64,000 nt of DNA from Herpetosiphonaceae bacterium (lineage in GTDB: Bacteria > Chloroflexota > Chloroflexia > Chloroflexales > Herpetosiphonaceae), in NCBI GenBank assembly GCA_013538855.1, contig JABXJS010000037.1:1-64000 (forward strand). The letters run 5' to 3'. The notes beneath the pieces are model-generated. The model had not been told where the DNA came from, searched no databases, and saw nothing but the letters and a program-made list of their open reading frames with translations. Below are positions 1 to 7,800 of the stretch, piece after piece. The position numbers were made by a program, and so were the translations under genes. The stretch's first letter is position 1. Each line of letters starts with the position of its first letter.

Positions 1-189
1 CGGCGGACAGCGCCGCCAACCACGCCCTGCGCCAGCAACGCGCGAGCGACCACCTGCGCTCGCCCACGCCGCGCCAGCCTGCACCCAACCACGGCGCTGC
101 ACTTCACCATGCCCTGCGCGCTGACAGCTCAGCCAGCGCACGTGATCTGTGCACGTGGCAAGCCGGAGTAGGCGCAAGCCACCTGAGCG
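1..189. other. Gene-free GC-rich edge sequence
   Basis: No coding frame with a ribosome binding site is visible here. The sequence is rich in short repeated words around CAACCACGGCG and GCGCCAGC, which also occur in the repeat-bearing gaps near 35.1, 40.4 and 51.6 kb. It may be another member of that intergenic repeat group, but the copy is too diverged to delimit. Confidence 0.35.
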
Positions 190-1026
190 CTAGCCAGCCG
201 CGGCCTGTGGCTCAGCGACCGTTTCCAGCAGCCACTCGTGAATCAGCGCGACCAACTCTTGGCTGTTGGCGTCCATCATCAGATTGTGGCCAGCGCCGGG
301 AACAGCGTGGAAGCGTGCGTCGTAGTGCGCGGCGGAGCGGCGCTCCTCAGCGACCGAGAGCAGCGTGTCGGCTTCACCGGCCAGCCAGAGCAGCGGAGTG
401 CGCAATTTTTTTGCTGGCCGCCAGAGCGGCGGATTGTGCTGAAAAAGAATCAGACCCGACTCTGACCCAAGCCGCGCCTTCAGCTCGGCTCCCGACCAGG
501 TGGCCTGCGGGCTGAGCAGCCAGTGGGCGGCGCGCTCGGCAGTGCGCAGCGTAACCGTTGGATTCAGCGTAAGCAGTGAGAGCAGCGATCCCCACGGATC
601 AGTGCGCATCACCCGTAGCTGGGGCATAAGCATATGGTTATGCAGCCACGGCGCGACCAGCACAGCGGCGGGCAGGTCATCGTGGCGCTTGAGGTACCAC
701 TGGGTGAGCGCGCCACCCATGCTGTGGCCGATGAGCACCGGACGCTGCGGCAGCGACTGAATCGCGGTGGTCAAAAAGCGCAGATAGTAGGAGAGCGTGC
801 ACCAGCGCAGCGGGCGCTGAACTGGTGACTGGCCGTGGCCGGGCAGGCTGATGGCGTAGCTGGTCCATCCGTGCTCAGCGAGAGCAGCCTGCCAGTCGGC
901 CCAGCACCAGGCCGCATGCCACATGCCGTGCTGAAACAAGAGCGGCGGGGCGGAGCGGGGCTGCTCGGGCAAGTAGGCCACGCGCTCGATACCATCGACG
1001 AGCGAGTGCTCGATGCGGTAGGACAT
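190..1026 (-). CDS. Alpha/beta hydrolase family protein
   Basis: A 278-residue cytoplasmic alpha/beta-fold hydrolase. An oxyanion-hole HGMW segment lies near residue 33. The nucleophile elbow GHSMGG places Ser at residue 102, and Asp 220 (GEAD) and His 247 (AGHN) complete a plausible triad. The start at 1026 is chosen because AAGGAG lies just upstream; an open extension to 1131 has no ribosome binding site. It follows the sugar transporter genes on the same strand but sits behind a strong terminator, so it may be read separately or by read-through. The family includes lipases, esterases and lysophospholipases; the substrate cannot be told from sequence. Confidence 0.85.
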   Translation of the reverse strand: MSYRIEHSLVDGIERVAYLPEQPRSAPPLLFQHGMWHAAWCWADWQAALAEHGWTSYAISLPGHGQSPVQRPLRWCTLSYYLRFLTTAIQSLPQRPVLIGHSMGGALTQWYLKRHDDLPAAVLVAPWLHNHMLMPQLRVMRTDPWGSLLSLLTLNPTVTLRTAERAAHWLLSPQATWSGAELKARLGSESGLILFQHNPPLWRPAKKLRTPLLWLAGEADTLLSVAEERRSAAHYDARFHAVPGAGHNLMMDANSQELVALIHEWLLETVAEPQAAAG

Positions 1027-1099
1027 AGCGGCTCCTTCTAGTTTGTGTAGCGAGTACATGGAGCGAGTGTACACAAGGATGAAGCTGTGAGCAAGCAAT

Positions 1100-1136
1100 A
1101 AAAAACGCCGACAGCTGCAGCGAGCAGCCATCGGCG
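1100..1136 (-). terminator. Rho-independent terminator after the permease gene
   Basis: On the minus strand, arms CGCCGA and TCGGCG close a long GC-rich hairpin with internal GCTGC/GCAGC pairing, followed by six T. It lies 17 bases beyond the permease stop at 1153 and should end the ROK-transporter transcript. Confidence 0.8.
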
Positions 1137-1152
1137 CAGTGCGGAGCGTGGG

Positions 1153-2286
1153 CTAGCCTTTGACGCCGCCGAGCGTCAGGCCGCCGACGATATACTTTTG
1201 GAGCATCAGATAGACGACCGAGACCGGGATGGAGATCATCATCGACATCGCCGAGAACTTTGACCAGGGCACCGTGGCGTACTGGCCGGTCATCGTGCGC
1301 AGGGCCATGGCGAGCGTATAGTTCTCGGGCACATTGATAAACTGGAACGAGAGCGCGAACTCTGTCCAGCCCGACATAAAGCCGAGGAACGCCGTCACAG
1401 CGAGAGCTGGGGTGGCCAGGGGCAGCACGATGCGGAAGAAGATCTGGTTGGGCGATGCGCCGTCGATGATCGCGGCCTCCTCAAGCTCCTTGGGGATTGT
1501 ATCGAGATAGCCCTTGAGGTTCCAGATCGCGAAGGGCAGCGCGCCGGAGATCATGGCGAAGCCGACGCCGTAGAGCGAGGTGCGCAGATTGAACTGGCCC
1601 TTGGCGTCAGGATCGACCGAGATACCGCCGTAGATCAGCAGCGCGCCAACCGCCAGGCCCAGGGCGATCAGGCTGCCAGAGCGCAGCGTGATCTCGCCCT
1701 CGCGCAGCCGATTGACGGCGATCAGCAGCGTGCCGATAAGCATGACGCCGCCGACGCCAAAGTAGATCAGCTTATAGATCGTCCAGCTGGCCTGGATGCG
1801 CGAGAGCATGGCGAACAGCGGCGCGAGGGTGGCGATCGAGGGCATGAGCAGAATAAAGCCGATGCTCAAGAACAGCCACTTGCGCCCGGTGAACTCGAAG
1901 CGCGAGAAGGCATAGGCCGCCGAGACGCCGATGAGCACCGAGAAGAACGACACGCCAGCGGCGAGGTAGAAGCTATTCAGCGCCAAGCGCCAGAAGCTCA
2001 CTGGCGACGACGCCGAGGTTGGCTGCTCGATCACCGCCTGATAGGCGTCGAATGTGATCTTCGAGGGCAGCACCTGGAGCGTCGAGGGGCGCTGATAGTC
2101 GCGGCCCTCCAGCGACATGCTGACGATCCACATGATCGGAAAGAGCACGGAGATCGCGACGATCAGGCAGAACGCCTGCAGCATCAGCTGCTGCCATGGC
2201 GAGATCTGACGACCGCTGCCACGGCCGCGGGCGAACAGCCCCTTGCGCGGGGCGGTGGAGACTTCGTTGGTAGCAGTATCAAGCAT
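1153..2286 (-). CDS. ABC sugar transporter permease (MalG type) with internal insertion
   Basis: Inner-membrane permease of the carbohydrate uptake family CUT1, 377 residues. The cytoplasmic EAA loop is clear (EEAAIIDGASPNQ, then PLATPAL), which docks the ATPase. MalG relatives are normally about 280-300 residues. The extra length here is an insertion of about 60-70 residues with two added hydrophobic segments, placed before the IWNLKGYLDTIP segment. The start at 2286 follows GGAG and overlaps the upstream permease gene by 8 bases, indicating translational coupling. No ATPase gene is nearby; CUT1 systems often share one encoded elsewhere (family knowledge). The transported sugar is unknown. 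Confidence 0.9.
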   Translation of the reverse strand: MLDTATNEVSTAPRKGLFARGRGSGRQISPWQQLMLQAFCLIVAISVLFPIMWIVSMSLEGRDYQRPSTLQVLPSKITFDAYQAVIEQPTSASSPVSFWRLALNSFYLAAGVSFFSVLIGVSAAYAFSRFEFTGRKWLFLSIGFILLMPSIATLAPLFAMLSRIQASWTIYKLIYFGVGGVMLIGTLLIAVNRLREGEITLRSGSLIALGLAVGALLIYGGISVDPDAKGQFNLRTSLYGVGFAMISGALPFAIWNLKGYLDTIPKELEEAAIIDGASPNQIFFRIVLPLATPALAVTAFLGFMSGWTEFALSFQFINVPENYTLAMALRTMTGQYATVPWSKFSAMSMMISIPVSVVYLMLQKYIVGGLTLGGVKG

Positions 2287-3331
2287 CGTAGGACTCCGCA
2301 ACACGTGAGATCTTCGCCGTAATCGCCGAGATTGCACCTAAGATAACAAACATATACACACTAAATGCGGCCCCAATTCCGTAGAGCGAGTTGCCCTGGA
2401 TGAGCTTATACGCCTGGGTCACCAAGATCTCGGTGCGGCCAAGCGGGCCACCTTCGCTGATGAAGTAGATGATATAGAACAGGTTGAAGGTGGTGATGAT
2501 GCCCAAGATCGTCGCCGGAACCATGGCCGGGCGCAGCAGCGGCAGGGTAATTTTCCAGAACTGCTGGATGCCGGTAGCGCCGTCGATCGAAGCGGCCTCA
2601 TACAGCTCTTTGGGGATGCTCTGCAGCGCGCCGGTGGCCACAATCGTCATAAACGGCCAGCCGAGCCAGATATTGGCGATGAGCATCGCAAAGTACGAGA
2701 GCGGCAGCGGAATGCCGGGGATGGGGTCCTCGATCTGCTGGAGCCAGCGAATATGAAACGAGTCGGGGTTTGCGTTGAAGAGGCGGCCCACGGCGGCAAG
2801 CCCCAGATTGACCGCGCCGGACTGGGCATCGAACATATTGCGCCAGACCGTAGCGATGACCAGCTGGGGCAGCACCATCGGTAAGATATAGATCGCTCTA
2901 TAGATGCGCTTAAACCATAAGCCCTCGATATTGAGCACCACCGCGATGATGATACCGAGGCCGACGTGAAAGATCACGTTCGAGAACGTCCACCACAGGT
3001 TAAAGCCCAGGATGCGCCAAAAGTTAAAGGTGTTGAGGTCGGCGTCGATCTTTTTAATATCATTGTTGAGAATTTTCGTGTAGTTATCGAAGCCAACATA
3101 CTTGGGGGCGACATAGGTTTTGGCATAGGGGTTGACGCTACGCGCACCGAAGTCGGTCAACGACATCCAGAACTGATAGCCAATGGGATAAAACGTGATG
3201 ATCGCCATCACGAAGAAGGCGGGCACCAAATACAAATAGGCCGTGCGGGTACGCTTCGTGCGCTGCCAGAATGACAGCTCGCCGCCGCCCTCCTGGTTCG
3301 AACGCTCGATACTGCGATCTACGGATGCCAT
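2279..3331 (-). CDS. ABC sugar transporter permease (MalF type)
   Basis: A 350-residue inner-membrane CUT1 permease with about six transmembrane segments. The EAA loop reads YEAASIDGATGIQQF and ends in ITLPLLRP. An AAGGAG site precedes the ATG. Its stop overlaps the start of the MalG-type gene, so the two permeases form the usual heterodimer. A 14-bp hairpin separates it from the substrate-binding protein gene, which would let the binding protein be made in excess. The N-terminal 40 residues are polar and cytoplasmic, as is common in this family. Confidence 0.9.
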   Translation of the reverse strand: MASVDRSIERSNQEGGGELSFWQRTKRTRTAYLYLVPAFFVMAIITFYPIGYQFWMSLTDFGARSVNPYAKTYVAPKYVGFDNYTKILNNDIKKIDADLNTFNFWRILGFNLWWTFSNVIFHVGLGIIIAVVLNIEGLWFKRIYRAIYILPMVLPQLVIATVWRNMFDAQSGAVNLGLAAVGRLFNANPDSFHIRWLQQIEDPIPGIPLPLSYFAMLIANIWLGWPFMTIVATGALQSIPKELYEAASIDGATGIQQFWKITLPLLRPAMVPATILGIITTFNLFYIIYFISEGGPLGRTEILVTQAYKLIQGNSLYGIGAAFSVYMFVILGAISAITAKISRVAESYDA

Positions 3332-3506
3332 CGCTTGCTCCTTACAGTGGTTCCAAGGCCATGATCGCCGCTGGTGCTGCTGTCAGAAAATTAAAAGATG
3401 TTTGGGGTATGTGTATGATGAACCGTAGGCGATGGTTTGTCAAGTACGCTCGCACAGCGATCAGTCTAGGCTAACTAGGGTTTTGATGGTTCAGAGAGTG
3501 GTGGCG

Positions 3507-3539
3507 TTGGGCAGCGGGAGGAGTGCTCCCGCTGCCCAA
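3507..3539 (-). terminator. Intercistronic hairpin between binding protein and permease genes
   Basis: A perfect 14-bp inverted repeat (3507-3520 with 3526-3539, loop GAGTG) lies 12 bases after the stop of the binding-protein gene on the minus strand. There is no U-tract. Such hairpins typically cause partial termination or protect the upstream mRNA, raising binding protein over permease; that role is inferred. Confidence 0.75.
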
Positions 3540-3551
3540 GGGGGACAGAGC

Positions 3552-4883
3552 CTACTTATTGTTGGCCGTGTCCATGGTCTGGCAAGCCTCGGTGATGACG
3601 GCGGTGGCATCCTCGCCGCCCTCGACGGCCTTGGTGACCGCATCGCCGAATGGCGTCCAGAAGTTGTCCAGCTCAGCCGACTGCGGGCGCGGCACGCCGG
3701 TCGAGGCGGCCTCGGCGAAGCCAGCGACGTTCGGGTCCGACGAGGTGACAGTGGTGTTGGTGGGCACGTGGCCAGCCTTGTCGGTGAACATCTGCTGCGA
3801 CTGCTCGTTGGTCAGGTACAGGGCCAGGGCCACAGCACCCTCGGGGTTCTGGCTGTTGGCGTTGACATAGAAGCCATCGACGCCGGTCAGCGGGCCAGCC
3901 GGGCCACCGGGGCCAGCGGGCATCGGGGCGACGCCCAGCTTATCGCCGAGGGCGGCCTCGAAGTCGGCCAGCACCCATGGGCCGTTGATGATCATGTCGG
4001 CCTTGCCCTCGCGGAAGAGCGCATCGCCCTGGCCGCCATCGGTGACGAAGGTCGCGCCCGCGGCCTTGAGGTCCTGGAGGTACTTGATCATCTCAGGGCC
4101 GCCGGTGGTGGCAGCGCACTTGTTGTCGGCGTCGAACAGTTTGCCGCCGAAGGCCTGCAGGAAGCCATAGTTGTGATAGATGTTCTGGTTGATCACCAGC
4201 GTCTTGCCATCTTTGACGGCCTGCAGCAGCTCGTCGGTGGTGGTGGGAACTTTATCGACGGTGCTCTTGTTGTAGTACAGCGCGACAGCCTTGTAGGACT
4301 CGGGCACGCCGTAGAGCACGCCATCGACCTTCATGCCGTTGACGGCGGTCTCGCCGATGTTGTCCAGCTTGCCGGCCAGCAGGTCGTCGAGCGGCATCAG
4401 CAGGCCTTTGCGGGCCTGATTGCCCAGGCTATCGTTGGGGGCCAGCAGCAGGTCAGGGCCGCCGCCAGCGGAGACTTCGTTCTCGAACTTGCTGAAGATG
4501 TCGCTGAAGGGCACCTGCAGCACGTTGATGGTGGCGTCAGGGTTATCCTTCTTGGCCTGCTCGATGAGCGCGGTCAGCGCGGCATCCTCACCGCCGCCGG
4601 TGCTGTAGGCGTGCCACAGGGTGATATCGCCAGTTGCGCCGCCGGTGGTCGCGCCGGTCGTCGGCTCCTCGGTGGCGGCCGCAGGCTCCTCGGTGGCGGC
4701 CGCAGGCTCCTCGGTGGCGGCCGCAGGCTCCTCGGTGGCCGCAGCCGGAGCCTCGGTAGCAGTCGTGTTGCTGCTGGTGTTATCTGTAGAAGCAGGGGTG
4801 CTGGTGGCGCTTTCACCACCACAAGCGGCGAGCAAACCCAAAAGCATCGTAGCAATGAGCAGGAAGCTGAAATAACGCTTCAT
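3552..4883 (-). CDS. Sugar ABC transporter substrate-binding lipoprotein (MalE type)
   Basis: A 443-residue extracellular family 1 binding protein. Signal peptide residues 1-20 end in lipobox LAAC with lipidated Cys 21. A Thr/Ala/Glu/Pro linker with 7-residue repeats of the type EEPAAAT follows, then the binding domain beginning DITLWHAYS. The start at 4883 has AAGGAGT upstream. Sequence such as GVPESYKAVALYYNKS resembles maltose or multi-sugar binding proteins, but the ligand cannot be assigned. It sits directly after the ROK regulator and ahead of both permeases, fitting one regulated uptake operon. Confidence 0.9.
   Translation of the reverse strand: MKRYFSFLLIATMLLGLLAACGGESATSTPASTDNTSSNTTATEAPAAATEEPAAATEEPAAATEEPAAATEEPTTGATTGGATGDITLWHAYSTGGGEDAALTALIEQAKKDNPDATINVLQVPFSDIFSKFENEVSAGGGPDLLLAPNDSLGNQARKGLLMPLDDLLAGKLDNIGETAVNGMKVDGVLYGVPESYKAVALYYNKSTVDKVPTTTDELLQAVKDGKTLVINQNIYHNYGFLQAFGGKLFDADNKCAATTGGPEMIKYLQDLKAAGATFVTDGGQGDALFREGKADMIINGPWVLADFEAALGDKLGVAPMPAGPGGPAGPLTGVDGFYVNANSQNPEGAVALALYLTNEQSQQMFTDKAGHVPTNTTVTSSDPNVAGFAEAASTGVPRPQSAELDNFWTPFGDAVTKAVEGGEDATAVITEACQTMDTANNK
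4663..4736. repeat. 21-bp in-frame coding repeat in the lipoprotein linker
   Basis: Three almost identical 21-bp units (4663-4683, 4684-4704, 4705-4725) plus a partial fourth encode the EEPAAAT linker repeats. Such DNA can change copy number by slippage without breaking the frame. Confidence 0.85.
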
Positions 4884-4978
4884 TGCAAGGTACTCCTTAT
4901 GTGAGAAAGGGTTGAAACCGACAAGTCGAACAAGCCAATAATCGATCCGCGAGGCAGCAACCACCTCCTTCGCGGGCA

Positions 4979-6229
4979 CTACATCGCGACCGGGGTTGAG
5001 AGGGCCGCAGTGCGAATGCCCAACGTTGCTGGTCGCTCCAGAACAGGCGGTGCAAAGAGGCGTTCGGTGGCGAGCGCCGCTGCTCCCAACGAAACCACAT
5101 GCTGCCCGAGGGCACCAGCAACGATTGAAGCTCGCTGGACGGCGATGGAGAGACCTCGCTGCCCAACGGTGTTACGAATAGTATCTAAAAATAGCGCTGA
5201 AGTCTCCGGTATGCGCCCGCCAATCACCACCCGATCTGGATTGAGAATATTGATGATGCCAGCAACCGCTACGCCGATGTAGTGTGCTGTCTGCTCGAGC
5301 AGCTGGCGCACAGCTGCATGGTGGCTAATGCTGGCCAGCAGATCGTCGATGGTGTCGTGTGGGCCGATCAGCCCCTGCTCGCGCGCCATGCGCACCAGCG
5401 AAGGCTGCGAGGCCAGCGTCTCCAGCGAGCCAGCATTGCTGGGGCTTAGGCCTGGCCCGTCGGCGGCGATGTTCAGCGTGACATGGCCAATCTCGCCGGC
5501 GCTGCCGATGGTGCCGCGGAACAGGTGGCTGTCGATGATCAGCCCTGCCCCAATGCCCGAGGAGCTCATATACACATAGATCATGTTCTGCGCGCCCTGG
5601 CCTGCGCCCCAGCGAAACTCGGCTAGGCTGGCCAGGTTGGCGTCGTTATCGACCGACACCGGCAGGCCAAACTCTTGAATCAGCTCCTCGCGAATCGGCA
5701 CGTTGTCCCAGCCTGGCATCACCGGTGGCGCAATTGTGCGACCAGTGCGATAATTTAGGGGTGCCGGAATGCCAACACCAATCGCGCTGATCTTGCCCCG
5801 ACCTACCGGCGACTCAGCGAGCATCATGTTGATCAGCGCTTTGATCTGCGGCATGCCATCCTTCGGCCCCTTGATGATGTCGAAGGGCATCTGACGCCGA
5901 TGACAAATCCGCGCATTCAGGTCGGTGATTACGGCATCGATCGCCGTCTGACCAACTTCAATGCCAATAATGTAGCTCGCTTGGTAGTTAAACTCGAGAA
6001 TAATGGGCCGCCGCCCGCCTTTGGAGGTGCCGATGCCAGTCTCGGTGACTAACCGCTCTTCAATCAGATCGGTGATAATGCTCGAAACAGTGGAGCGGCT
6101 AAGCCGAGTTTGCTTGGCGATATCGGCCCGCGAAATACGCCCTTCGCGCCGCACAAGCTGGAGAACTAAGGCGCGATTTAGCTCACGCATTAGGCTTAAA
6201 TCAGCAGTCAGTCCGCCTGTGCGATTCAT
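4979..6229 (-). CDS. ROK family transcriptional repressor, zinc site lost
   Basis: A 416-residue NagC/XylR-type regulator. A winged helix-turn-helix lies near residues 18-75 (ISRADIAKQTRLSRSTVSS), then a ROK sugar-sensing domain with a DND segment and an EIGH motif. The usual ROK zinc motif CxCGxxGC just after EIGH is absent: the aligned stretch reads GLSPSNAGSLE, so all its cysteines are replaced. The start at 6229 follows AAGGAGG. It is the first gene of the transporter operon. Its own promoter overlaps a perfect palindrome, so autorepression and sugar-induced release are likely (inference). Confidence 0.9.
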   Translation of the reverse strand: MNRTGGLTADLSLMRELNRALVLQLVRREGRISRADIAKQTRLSRSTVSSIITDLIEERLVTETGIGTSKGGRRPIILEFNYQASYIIGIEVGQTAIDAVITDLNARICHRRQMPFDIIKGPKDGMPQIKALINMMLAESPVGRGKISAIGVGIPAPLNYRTGRTIAPPVMPGWDNVPIREELIQEFGLPVSVDNDANLASLAEFRWGAGQGAQNMIYVYMSSSGIGAGLIIDSHLFRGTIGSAGEIGHVTLNIAADGPGLSPSNAGSLETLASQPSLVRMAREQGLIGPHDTIDDLLASISHHAAVRQLLEQTAHYIGVAVAGIINILNPDRVVIGGRIPETSALFLDTIRNTVGQRGLSIAVQRASIVAGALGQHVVSLGAAALATERLFAPPVLERPATLGIRTAALSTPVAM

Positions 6230-6255
6230 GGGGCCTCCTTCTGTGTAGTGGCCGT

Positions 6256-6293
6256 ATTCTAGCAAGCAGTCGTCACTTTGTCAAATAGACAAA
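6256..6293 (-). promoter_or_regulatory. ROK gene promoter with overlapping palindromic operator
   Basis: On minus, -35 TTGACA (6279-6284) and -10 TAGAAT (6256-6261) are 17 bases apart. The perfect inverted repeat TTTGTC-AAATA-GACAAA (6277-6293) covers the -35 box. It lies between the divergent ROK and GlpC-like genes and is the natural candidate for the ROK binding site. Confidence 0.7.
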
Positions 6294-6350
6294 CAAACAT
6301 TTTAGACGGCTAGCTTTGTGTGTTATTGTCTAGATTGAGGAGTACTCACT

Positions 6351-7613
6351 ATGGCTGATCGGATTGCGCTGGTGCTAGAGCAGGGGCTAGATCACTGCAT
6401 TAAATGCAACATCTGCACCACAGCCTGCCCAGTGTCAGCAGTCACGGATCGCTTTCCTGGCCCCAAGTATGTTGGCCCGCAAGCACAGCGCTTTCGCAAC
6501 CCCACCGCCGCAGTCTCGCCGGATCACTCGGTCGACTACTGCTCGGGCTGCCGCGCCTGCAACGAAGTCTGTCCCACGGGCGTGCCGATCGCCGAGCTGA
6601 ACGCCCGCGCCCGCGCCCAGATTGTCCGTGACCGCGGTATGCCGCTGCGCAATCGCCTGCTCGGCCGCTCTGAGCTGCTCGGTCGCCTCGGCACACCCTT
6701 TGCGCCGCTCGCCAACTGGACGCTCAGCAGCCCGCCTGTGCGCTGGCTAATCGAGCGCATGTTCAAGATCGATCGCCGTGCGCCGCTGCCGCGCTGGGCC
6801 GGCTGGACCTTCCGCGGCTGGTTTCGGCGTGAGCACGGCAAGCTGGCCATGCCCAAAGGTCGCTATATCTCTTCCAGCACCATCAGCCGCAAGGTTGTCT
6901 ACTTCCACGGCTGCTCTACTAACTACTATGAGCCGCATGTGGGCCAGGCCGCGCTCGAGGTGCTGCAGCGCAACGGCTGCGAGGTGGTGATTGCGCCGCA
7001 GCGCTGCTGTGGCCTGCCGATGCTCTCCAATGGCGAGTTCAACGCCGCGCGCCGCTACCACCGCGCCAATGTGCGCAGCCTCGGCCAGTGGATTCGCCGC
7101 GGCTATGTCGTTGTTGGCACCTCAACCAGCTGTACGCTTACATTAAAGGATGAGGCCCCCGAACTGCTCGGCTGGCATAGCCCCGAGGTCGAGCTGCTGG
7201 CCCAGAACACCTACGATATTTTCGAGTACCTGCGCCTGCTCGATCAAGCAGGCTTGTTCAACCGCCAGCTCGGGCCAGTCGATGCCCAGCTGCCCTATCA
7301 TCCGCCGTGTCAGCTGAAGGCCCATCGCATCGGCCTGCCCGCTCGCGATATCCTGCGCTACATTCCTGGGCTTAAAATCGACACCAGCGCGGCCACCTGC
7401 TGCGGCGTGGCCGGCACCTACGGCCTCAAAACCGAGAAGTACCAGATCGCTATGGATGTTGGCGCGCCGCTCTTTCGCTGGATCGACCAGCATCCGAGCG
7501 ATACCGCTATCTGCGACAGCGAAACATGTCGCTGGCAGATTACCCACGCCACTGGTGCCGCCACCCGCCACCCGATCGAGCTGCTGCGCGACGCCTATCT
7601 CGCCGCGCAGTAA
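6351..7613 (+). CDS. glpC: GlpC-like 4Fe-4S / cysteine-rich (CCG) domain protein
   Basis: A 420-residue protein like the anchor and electron-transfer subunit of anaerobic glycerol-3-phosphate dehydrogenase. Two 4Fe-4S cluster motifs are seen (Cys 16, 19, 22, 26 and Cys 64, 67, 70, 74, each ending CP). Two cysteine-rich CCG domains follow, with CC pairs at 219-220 and 350-351. GAGGAG precedes the ATG. GlpA and GlpB partners are not in the window, so it may serve another flavin dehydrogenase, as in the related GlcF and heterodisulfide reductase families. It diverges from the ROK repressor and may respond to the same operator. Confidence 0.8.
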   Translation: MADRIALVLEQGLDHCIKCNICTTACPVSAVTDRFPGPKYVGPQAQRFRNPTAAVSPDHSVDYCSGCRACNEVCPTGVPIAELNARARAQIVRDRGMPLRNRLLGRSELLGRLGTPFAPLANWTLSSPPVRWLIERMFKIDRRAPLPRWAGWTFRGWFRREHGKLAMPKGRYISSSTISRKVVYFHGCSTNYYEPHVGQAALEVLQRNGCEVVIAPQRCCGLPMLSNGEFNAARRYHRANVRSLGQWIRRGYVVVGTSTSCTLTLKDEAPELLGWHSPEVELLAQNTYDIFEYLRLLDQAGLFNRQLGPVDAQLPYHPPCQLKAHRIGLPARDILRYIPGLKIDTSAATCCGVAGTYGLKTEKYQIAMDVGAPLFRWIDQHPSDTAICDSETCRWQITHATGAATRHPIELLRDAYLAAQ

Positions 7614-7621
7614 GCCGCCCG

Positions 7622-7660
7622 GGCGAGCTGATCGGCGTGTCAGCTGCCGATCAGCTCGCC
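7622..7660 (+). terminator. Hairpin after the GlpC-like gene
   Basis: A perfect 15-bp stem (7622-7636 with 7646-7660, 9-base loop) starts 9 bases after the stop codon. No T-run follows, so it may act as an mRNA 3' end or weak terminator. Confidence 0.65.
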
Positions 7661-7800
7661 TGTAAGCCCGCCCTCACCAGCCCACCAGCCACCTGTCACC
7701 TCTCGCACGGAACGCCCCCTGTATCAGCAGCGTTGATCTTCTACACAAGCATTTGCTGGCATTTACCAGCCCATTCTGTTGCTAGAAGGAGTCTTCAACC

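Noticed and set aside
3432-4904. Long open frame opposite the binding-protein gene
   Set aside because: It is antisense to a clear lipoprotein, has low-complexity translation, and no ribosome binding site; it reflects GC-rich codon use.
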